Positions 1 to 5,004 of a DNA stretch of 5,004 nt are shown here, one piece after another. Origin of the DNA: an uncultured Granulicatella sp. (GTDB lineage: Bacteria > Bacillota > Bacilli > Lactobacillales > Aerococcaceae); NCBI GenBank assembly GCA_938017885.1, contig CALIJD010000205.1:1-5004 (forward strand). The letters run 5' to 3'. The first letter of the stretch is position 1, and each line of letters begins with the position of its first letter. A model generated the notes under the pieces. The model searched no databases. It saw nothing but the letters and a program-made list of their open reading frames with translations, and was not told the DNA's origin. The translations under genes were made by a program, and so were the position numbers.

Positions 1-495
1 CAAGAAGAAGCTTTATCTATCTCAGATAAAATTATTCTTTTAAACGAAGGGTACATTCAACAACATGATGACCCACAAAACTTATACCTAGAACCAAGTA
101 ACTTATTCGTTGCGAAATTCATCGGTAACCCAATCATTAATATTACAGAAGTGGAAATTAAAGACGGTGTGATTACTCACCCATCATTCAACTTACCAAC
201 TTCTGAATTATCTCAAGACCGCAAACGTCAAGAATTAGCAGATGGACATTACTATTTAGGAATGCGTCCAGAAGACGTCGTTCCAGCTGCTGAAGGAGAA
301 GGTTTATTCTCTACAACTATCAGTGGAGTTGAGTTAATCGGACGTGAACGTATTCTTCACTTCCCATTAGGCGAACAATACTTGAAATCAATCGTAAGTG
401 TGGAACATAAGATTGAAGAAGGAGACACACTTGCATTTAACATTCTAAAACACAAAATCTTCTTATTTGATAAAGATGGAGCGCGTGTTTACTAA
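1..495 (+). CDS. ugpC: ABC transporter ATP-binding protein, UgpC/MsmK type (C-terminal part, 5' end outside window)
   Basis: This is the cytoplasmic ATPase of a sugar or glycerol-phosphate importer; it hydrolyses ATP to drive the permease pair that follows. The reading frame is open from base 1 and ends at TAA 493-495, giving 164 residues. The first residues, [11 protein letters not shown], match the segment straight after the H-loop histidine of this family (normally ...THDQxEA...). Next come the family stretches [17 protein letters not shown] and, in the C-terminal OB/TOBE regulatory domain, LGMRPEDV (usually LGIRPEH). Full-length relatives are about 360-370 residues, so roughly 200, including Walker A, the signature motif and Walker B, lie upstream. 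A GTG at 151 gives an in-frame internal start, but the homology runs through it, so it is not the real start. The stop codon overlaps the next start by one base (TAATG). The symbol is a family-level label; MsmK-like multi-sugar ATPases look the same in this region. Confidence 0.93.
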   Translation, partial: QEEALSISDKIILLNEGYIQQHDDPQNLYLEPSNLFVAKFIGNPIINITEVEIKDGVITHPSFNLPTSELSQDRKRQELADGHYYLGMRPEDVVPAAEGEGLFSTTISGVELIGRERILHFPLGEQYLKSIVSVEHKIEEGDTLAFNILKHKIFLFDKDGARVY

Positions 496-1370
496 TGAGA
501 AAATATAATCCAGAAAACCAACCTAAAGCTTGGTTCTTCCTTCTCCCATCTTTAGGAGTGATTCTCTTATTTAATATTTATCCATTACTTCGTTCGTTCT
601 GGATGAGTTTCCAAAAGGGGTCACTATTAAAATTACAATATACAGGCTTGGACAATTACCAAAAAGTAATCTCAGACCCAATTTTCCATAAAGCACTTAT
701 GAACACTGCATTATATGCATTCGCGGTTGTACCCGTTGCACTACTGATTTCAGTGGTCGTTGCGTGGATTATTTTTGAGAAGATTAAACATAAGAGTTTC
801 TTTGAAACTATCTTCTTCATGCCATATGTTACAAGTACAATCGCTATCGGGATTGTATTCCGTTACTTCTTCAATGGTGACTACGGAATTATCAATTTCT
901 TCTTAGGCTTGATTGGCATTCCAGCCGTTAACTGGCTGGATAATGTAAATATGAGCATGCCAACATTAATTATTTTTGGGGTATGGACAAGTTTAGCGTT
1001 CAATATCATTATTTTGTTAGCAGGGTTAAGAAACATCGATTCAGAGCATTTCAAAATTGCAAAAATGTTTGGTGCAACAGATCGTGAAATCTTCTGGCGT
1101 ATTACTTTCCCTCAATTAGTACCTACAATTGCCTTCTTATCAACAGTAAACTTAATTGGGGCATTCAAAGTGTATACTCAAGTTTATGCGTTGTTTGGGG
1201 GAAGTGCTGGTACAGCCAACTCAGCAACAACTGCTGTGTACTATATTTACGATAAATTCCATGTGGCAGGAAGACCAGGGGTTGCCATGGCAGCAACTGT
1301 AATCTTGTTTGCAATCATTCTTTTTGCAACATTCCTCCAAAACAAATTCCTAAGAAAGGCGGAGGGATAA
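495..1370 (+). CDS. ABC transporter permease, UgpA/MalF-like (CUT1 family, binding-protein-dependent)
   Basis: This is the first of two inner-membrane subunits of the importer, 291 residues, the usual length for UgpA-type permeases. Six hydrophobic segments can be read at about residues 12-31, 71-93, 104-124, 155-177, 208-230 and 261-282. The cytoplasmic coupling loop that docks to the ATPase lies at about 182-208. It reads KIAKMFGATDREI then FWRITFPQL and keeps the invariant glycine (G193) and the closing proline (P206) of the EAA motif, although the leading E-A is replaced by K-I. The start ATG overlaps the ATPase stop by one base. The only upstream purine match is a weak GGAG at 478-481, 13 bases away, so translation probably depends on coupling to the ATPase gene. 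Fold and role are secure; the substrate cannot be told from this protein. Confidence 0.95.
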   Translation: MRKYNPENQPKAWFFLLPSLGVILLFNIYPLLRSFWMSFQKGSLLKLQYTGLDNYQKVISDPIFHKALMNTALYAFAVVPVALLISVVVAWIIFEKIKHKSFFETIFFMPYVTSTIAIGIVFRYFFNGDYGIINFFLGLIGIPAVNWLDNVNMSMPTLIIFGVWTSLAFNIIILLAGLRNIDSEHFKIAKMFGATDREIFWRITFPQLVPTIAFLSTVNLIGAFKVYTQVYALFGGSAGTANSATTAVYYIYDKFHVAGRPGVAMAATVILFAIILFATFLQNKFLRKAEG

Positions 1371-1371
1371 G

Positions 1372-2190
1372 ATGAAGAAAGTATTTAATGGATTTTCGGT
1401 TGCGCTATTAATTTTCTTAGCGTTAATTACAGTATTCCCATTTATTTATATGATTATGACAGGGTTAATGACGTACGCAGAAGCAACAAGCATTCCGCCT
1501 TCATTTATTCCTAGTTCGTTCCAATTTAGTAACTACCTAGAAGTATTTAGCCGTGCGCCGTTCTTACGTTACTTTGGAAACACATTATTCGTGTCTCTAT
1601 TTACAACAGTGGCTACGGTCACTACGTCGTTACTAGCAGCCTTTGCTGTCACAAGCTTACAGTTCAAAGGAAAAAATATTGTAATGATGATTTTAGTTTC
1701 ATTATTAATGGTTCCGTATGAATCAATCATCTTTACAAACTACCAAACAATCGCTCAATTAGGGTTGTTAAACACTTATATTGCATTAATCATTCCGTTT
1801 TTAACAAGTATCTTCTATATTTACTACTTAAACGGATACTTAAAAGGAATCCCAAGTACATTCTACAAAGCTGCTAAAATTGACGGTGCCAGTGATTTGG
1901 AATATATCCGTCGCATTTTAGTGCCAATGTGTAAACCAGCGTTGGTAACAGTAGGGATTTTAACATTTATCCAAAGCTGGAATTCATTCCTATGGCCATT
2001 ATTGGTTACAAATACGAAAGAATTCCGTCTATTGAACAATGGTCTTTCTGCCTTCACAACTGAAGCCGGAAGTGACGTTCATTTACAAATGGCCGCTGCT
2101 ACTTTAACGGTTATTCCTATTCTGTTAATTTACTTCGTATTCCGAAAAGAAATTATTAGAGGGGTAGCGAAGAATGGTATCAAAGGATAA
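1372..2190 (+). CDS. ABC transporter permease, UgpE/MalG-like (CUT1 family, binding-protein-dependent)
   Basis: This is the second membrane subunit, 272 residues, typical of the UgpE/MalG half. Hydrophobic segments lie at about residues 8-29, 67-92, 102-120, 134-153, 187-207 and 239-257. The EAA coupling loop is well kept at about 164-191 (FYKAAKIDGASDLEYIRRI followed by LVP), with the hallmark D171-G172-A. It would pair with the preceding permease to form the translocation pore and bind the ATPase dimer. The start follows the previous stop by one base and has a strong ribosome-binding site, GGAGGG at 1361-1366, five bases before the ATG. The last codons overlap the start of the next gene by 17 bases. 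Nothing is broken or unusual in the protein. The substrate is not deducible from it. Confidence 0.95.
   Translation: MKKVFNGFSVALLIFLALITVFPFIYMIMTGLMTYAEATSIPPSFIPSSFQFSNYLEVFSRAPFLRYFGNTLFVSLFTTVATVTTSLLAAFAVTSLQFKGKNIVMMILVSLLMVPYESIIFTNYQTIAQLGLLNTYIALIIPFLTSIFYIYYLNGYLKGIPSTFYKAAKIDGASDLEYIRRILVPMCKPALVTVGILTFIQSWNSFLWPLLVTNTKEFRLLNNGLSAFTTEAGSDVHLQMAAATLTVIPILLIYFVFRKEIIRGVAKNGIKG
2159..2164 (+). promoter_or_regulatory. Ribosome-binding site of the metallo-hydrolase gene, inside the permease gene
   Basis: GAGGGG lies nine bases before the ATG at 2174 and within the last codons of the second permease. It supports 2174 as the true start despite the 17-base overlap with the permease, and implies translational coupling between the two genes. 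Confidence 0.65.
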
Positions 2191-3466
2191 AACAACGATT
2201 ACCTTTCATAGCGGAATTTTAACCATTGGTGGAACTGTCATTGAAGTTGCTTATAAAGATAGTCATATCTTTTTCGACTTTGGAACAGAATTCCTCCCAA
2301 AATTAGAATTGACCGATGAATCGGTACAAACGCTCGTTAATCATAGAGTTATTCCACATTTAAAAAATGTTTATGATGCAAGAATTCCTTACAAATATGA
2401 AGGAGATGAAGATAAAGACTACGCCAATACGGCTGTCTTTATCTCACATGCGCATCTAGATCATACGAGAATGTTGAATTATTTAGACCCAAATATTCCT
2501 TTATATACATTGAAGGAAACGAAAATGATTGTGAACTCGCTCAATCGAAATGGAGTATTCTTGCTTCCATCACCATTTGAAGACGAGTCATTTACAAGAG
2601 ACATGATTGGCTTAGATGCTGGTGATGTGATTAAAGTGGGAGAAATCGAAGTAGAAATCGTCCGTGTAGACCATGATGCCTACGGGGCTGCTGCTTTAAT
2701 CATCAAAACACCAGGTCACCATATTACGTATACCGGTGATTTAAGACTTCATGGGCATAATGCCGAAGATACGATTGAGTTTTGTAAAAAAGCAAAACAT
2801 ACGGACATCTTAATGATGGAAGGAGTCTCTATCAGTTTTGGTGACCGTCCAGCAGAAGTGGAAGCTTTCAAACCGGAGACTGAGGAAGATGTGATTCGTC
2901 AGATTGCTTTTCTAGAAAAAGAAAATCCACATCGACAAATTACCTTTAATGGATATCCAGCAAATGTTCGTCGTTTTGAAAAAATCGTCGAAGGAACAAG
3001 CCGTACTGTTGTTCTTGAAGCAACAATGGCAGCACTTCTTAAAGAAGTCTTCCAAAAAGAAGCCCATTACTACTATCGTGAAGGGGCGCCTCGACTAGAA
3101 GAACTCGATCCAGCATTAGAAATTCCATACGAAACGTTATTAAAGGATACTTCAGAGTACTTATGGCAAGTGGTGGATCATTTTGATCGCTTGCAAGAGG
3201 GAAGCTTATACATCCATAGTGATGCACAGCCTCTAGGAGACTTTGATCCAAACTATCAACCGTTTCTGGACTTATTGGCGGAAAAAAACATTGAATTTGT
3301 TCGCCTTGCCTGCTCAGGTCACGCAAAACCGGAAGATTTAGACCGAATTATTGCGATGATTGAGCCTAAGTGTTTGATTCCAATCCATACGTTAAAACCA
3401 GAACTTCTGGAAAATCCGTATGGCAAAAGAATATTGCCGTATCGCGGCGAAAAAATTGTGTTGTAA
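2174..3466 (+). CDS. Metallo-beta-lactamase-fold hydrolase with beta-CASP / RNase J-like features
   Basis: Seen: 430 residues with no signal peptide or membrane segment, so probably cytoplasmic. The metal-site motifs occur in order: D35 in FFDFG (motif I); SHAHLDH at 91-97 giving H92, H94, D96 and H97 (motif II); H167 in VDHD (motif III); D189 in YTGD (motif IV). After E216 in LMMEGVS comes an inserted region (~225-370), then SGHA (H383) and IPIHT (H405). Those two resemble the SGHAS and IPIHGE motifs of RNase J and related beta-CASP nucleases. Known: beta-CASP enzymes cleave RNA or DNA and use two zinc ions. RNase J is about 555 residues; this protein lacks room for its C-terminal domain. 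The gene overlaps the upstream permease by 17 bases and precedes the binding-protein gene by 27, so it belongs to the transporter operon. Inference: a nuclease-like or phosphodiesterase activity, possibly on the imported solute. The fold is secure, the substrate unknown. Codon use is less biased than in the next gene. Confidence 0.9.
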   Translation: MVSKDKTTITFHSGILTIGGTVIEVAYKDSHIFFDFGTEFLPKLELTDESVQTLVNHRVIPHLKNVYDARIPYKYEGDEDKDYANTAVFISHAHLDHTRMLNYLDPNIPLYTLKETKMIVNSLNRNGVFLLPSPFEDESFTRDMIGLDAGDVIKVGEIEVEIVRVDHDAYGAAALIIKTPGHHITYTGDLRLHGHNAEDTIEFCKKAKHTDILMMEGVSISFGDRPAEVEAFKPETEEDVIRQIAFLEKENPHRQITFNGYPANVRRFEKIVEGTSRTVVLEATMAALLKEVFQKEAHYYYREGAPRLEELDPALEIPYETLLKDTSEYLWQVVDHFDRLQEGSLYIHSDAQPLGDFDPNYQPFLDLLAEKNIEFVRLACSGHAKPEDLDRIIAMIEPKCLIPIHTLKPELLENPYGKRILPYRGEKIVL

Positions 3467-3480
3467 AAACTATATAACAA

Positions 3481-3487
3481 AAGGAGA
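3481..3487 (+). promoter_or_regulatory. Strong ribosome-binding site of the solute-binding lipoprotein gene
   Basis: AAGGAGA lies six bases before the ATG at 3494, in the 27-base gap after the metallo-hydrolase stop. It is the only gene in the window with a gap of this size and its site is close to ideal, consistent with high expression of the binding protein. I saw no convincing -35/-10 pair of its own just upstream. Confidence 0.8.
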
Positions 3488-3493
3488 AGAAAA

Positions 3494-4789
3494 ATGAAAT
3501 TCAAATCTTTAGTAAAAGCGACACTAGCAACAGCATCAGTTGTAGCGTTAACAGCATGTGGAGCTAACTCATCAAATGGCTCACAACAAGCTGAAACTAA
3601 AAAAGATATCGTAACAGAGGTTAAATCAGAAACAACAATCACTTTCTGGCATGCCATGAACGGACAGCTTGAAAAAGCTCTTCAAAAATTAACAGAAGAC
3701 TTCATGAAAGCTAATCCAAATATTAAAGTAGAGTTACAAAACCAATCTACTTATAAAGATTTACAAGCTAAAATCAACTCAACTTTAACTTCACCAAAAG
3801 ATTTACCAACAATCACTCAAGCATATCCTAACTGGTTATTCAATGCTGCGAGCCAAGATTCGTTAGTAGATTTCAAACCATATATTGAAAACGAAACAAT
3901 CGGATTCAAGAAAGGTGAAGAAATTCGTTCAGACTTAATGGATGGTGCTAAAATCAACGGAGTACAATACGGTATCCCATTCAATAAATCTACAGAAGTA
4001 TTATTCTACAATGCAGATTTATTAAAAGAATACGGTGTTAAAGTTCCAACTACTTTAGATGAATTAAAAGAAGCCGCTAAAACAATTTACGAAAAATCTA
4101 ACCACGAAGTTGTTGGTGCTGGTTTCGACTCATTAAATAACTACTATGCAATTGGTATGAAGAACAAAGGCGTTGACTTCACTAAAGACTTAGACTTCAC
4201 AAGTGACGCTTCAAAAGAAGTTATTAAATACTATGCAGACGGAATTCGTGACGGATACTTCCGTACAGCTGGTTCAGATAAATACTTATCAGGACCATTC
4301 CAAAACAAAAAAGTAGCGATGTATGTTGGTTCAACTGCTGGTGAATCATTTGTAGCTAAAGGTGCTAAAGAAGCTGGATACGAATACGGCGTAGCTCCAC
4401 GTCCTGATAAATTCAACTTGCAACAAGGTACTGACATTTACATGTTCGAAGGTTCTACTACTGAAGAACAACGTACAGCAGCATTCTTATACTTGAAATT
4501 CTTATCTTCAGCTGAATCTCAATTATACTGGGCACAAAAAACAGGTTACATGCCAACAGTTGCTTCAGTGTTAGAAAAAGATGAATACAAGAAATCAGGT
4601 TCTAAAGTTCCTGCAATCTTAGCAGATGCTACTAAGAACTTATTCTCAATTCCTGTAGTTGAAAACTCAGATCCTGCATATGCAGAAGTTCGTACGATTT
4701 TAGAAAAAATCTTTGCAACTCAAAACGGCAATGTGGATCAATTAATTCAAGATTCTAAAGCGCAATTTGATGCTGCGTGGAATCAATAA
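3494..4789 (+). CDS. Extracellular solute-binding lipoprotein, UgpB-like (ABC importer, family 1)
   Basis: This is the membrane-anchored receptor that captures the solute and delivers it to the two permeases; 431 residues, normal for the family. A basic start (MKFKSLVK), a short hydrophobic stretch and the lipobox LTAC with C22 show a lipoprotein signal, followed by a Ser/Gln/Lys-rich linker to about residue 45. The body matches UgpB-type proteins: ITFWHAMNG at 49-57, PFNKSTEVLFYN at 162-173, QKTGYMPTV at 348-356 and AEVRTILEKI at 397-406. By eye against remembered E. coli UgpB, ligand contacts Tyr65, Ser144, Tyr346 and Arg397 correspond to Y87, S166, Y352 and R400. Glu89 and Trp169 fall on P112 and L188. 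Class and role are secure, but the ligand may be an oligosaccharide, glycerol-3-phosphate or a glycerophosphodiester. Codons are strongly biased to AT-ending forms, as expected of an abundant protein. It is the last gene before the terminator. Confidence 0.95.
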   Translation: MKFKSLVKATLATASVVALTACGANSSNGSQQAETKKDIVTEVKSETTITFWHAMNGQLEKALQKLTEDFMKANPNIKVELQNQSTYKDLQAKINSTLTSPKDLPTITQAYPNWLFNAASQDSLVDFKPYIENETIGFKKGEEIRSDLMDGAKINGVQYGIPFNKSTEVLFYNADLLKEYGVKVPTTLDELKEAAKTIYEKSNHEVVGAGFDSLNNYYAIGMKNKGVDFTKDLDFTSDASKEVIKYYADGIRDGYFRTAGSDKYLSGPFQNKKVAMYVGSTAGESFVAKGAKEAGYEYGVAPRPDKFNLQQGTDIYMFEGSTTEEQRTAAFLYLKFLSSAESQLYWAQKTGYMPTVASVLEKDEYKKSGSKVPAILADATKNLFSIPVVENSDPAYAEVRTILEKIFATQNGNVDQLIQDSKAQFDAAWNQ

Positions 4790-4825
4790 TCACTTGTAAA
4801 GTTCATTCACAACACAATTACAACG

Positions 4826-4855
4826 AAAGCCTGGGGAATTTTCCTCAGGCTTTTT
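4826..4855 (+). terminator. Rho-independent terminator closing the transporter operon
   Basis: The arm AAAGCCTGGGG (4826-4836) pairs with CCTCAGGCTTT (4843-4853) over 11 pairs with one G-U, leaving the loop AATTTT, and runs into TTTTT at 4851-4855. It begins 36 bases after the binding-protein stop. The minus strand has only a three-T run after the hairpin, so it acts mainly on the plus strand. Confidence 0.93.
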
Positions 4856-4871
4856 GTGTGGAATGAGTGCT

Positions 4872-4905
4872 GGAATAGGTGTTAGTGCGGAATAGGTATT
4901 AGTGC
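4872..4905 (+). repeat. Tandem direct repeat, two 17-bp units plus a partial unit upstream
   Basis: GGAATAGGTGTTAGTGC (4872-4888) is followed directly by GGAATAGGTATTAGTGC (4889-4905); the units differ at one base. A shortened form, GGAATGAGTGC, precedes them at 4860-4870. All copies lie downstream of the operon terminator in apparently non-coding DNA. The function is unknown; it may be a decayed or slippage-generated repeat. Confidence 0.8.
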
Positions 4906-4911
4906 TGTGAT

Positions 4912-4932
4912 GCCCCTTCGGGGGAGGCTTTT
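4912..4932 (+). other. Small GC-rich hairpin with UUCG tetraloop, possible weak terminator
   Basis: CCCC (4913-4916), loop TTCG, GGGG (4921-4924) form the very stable C(UUCG)G hairpin. It is followed by AGGC and TTTT (4929-4932). An alternative pairing of GCC 4912-4914 with GGC 4926-4928 would place the stem directly before the T run. It could be a backup terminator or part of a leader for a gene beyond the window; the short T run makes either call uncertain. Confidence 0.4.
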
Positions 4933-5004
4933 AGGTGTATGAAGCCCGGTGCGAATTGCTTTAGAAACAAGCGGTTTTTATTGTTGAAAGAGGATTAGTG
5001 AGCC

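Noticed and set aside
151..495. Stand-alone 114-residue protein starting at GTG 151
   Set aside because: The frame is open to base 1 and the upstream codons encode typical ABC-ATPase sequence, so this is part of the truncated ATPase gene.
1863..2057. Minus-strand open frames inside the genes (also 3039-3326 and 4231-4437)
   Set aside because: All lie wholly within strongly supported plus-strand genes and show no motifs or convincing ribosome-binding sites.
3467..3493. Internal promoter using TATATA at 3471-3476
   Set aside because: No acceptable -35 hexamer lies at 16-18 bases upstream; the nearest TTG-type matches are too near or too far.
3319..3657. Minus-strand open frame of 112 codons across the hydrolase-receptor junction
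   Set aside because: It runs antisense to two well-supported genes, has low-complexity Leu/Ile content from the antisense of AAAGGAGAAGAAAA, and no family resemblance.
4790..4930. Minus-strand coding through the repeat region
   Set aside because: One frame reads about 45 codons without a stop, but it has no start codon or ribosome-binding site and crosses the terminator.
4987..5004. Start of a downstream gene (AAAGAGG, then GTG at 4998)
   Set aside because: The spacing is short, the start is GTG and only two codons are visible, so there is not enough to call a gene.

Overview
The window is a single plus-strand operon segment from a low-GC Gram-positive bacterium. The codons are AT-rich, the ribosome-binding sites are strong and purine-rich, and the last protein carries a lipoprotein signal with a short Gram-positive-style lipobox. 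The style suggests Lactobacillales (streptococcal, Carnobacteriaceae or Granulicatella-like), but the genus cannot be fixed from the sequence alone.

Layout: positions 1-495 hold the C-terminal part of a UgpC/MsmK-type ABC transporter ATPase, whose 5' part lies upstream of the window. Two six-helix permease genes of the CUT1 (sugar/glycerol-phosphate) class follow at 495-1370 and 1372-2190. A 430-residue metallo-beta-lactamase-fold protein with beta-CASP/RNase J-like motifs follows at 2174-3466. A UgpB-like solute-binding lipoprotein closes the operon at 3494-4789, and a clear intrinsic terminator sits at 4826-4855. Genes overlap or are separated by 1-27 bases throughout, so one transcript is likely. 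The last ~150 bases are non-coding as far as I can see and hold a tandem 17-bp repeat and a small C(UUCG)G hairpin.

How it works together: the lipoprotein captures a solute outside the membrane, the two permeases form the channel, and the ATPase drives import. The solute is probably an oligosaccharide or a glycerol-phosphate compound. Two positions known to contact ligand in E. coli UgpB appear changed here, so glycerol-3-phosphate should not be assumed.

The unexpected member is the metallo-hydrolase. It is translationally tied to the second permease and has the signature of RNA/DNA-cleaving beta-CASP enzymes. It may act on the imported solute (for example as a phosphodiesterase) or on nucleic acid. 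This is the one part of the window that is not a routine importer and the best candidate for something undescribed.
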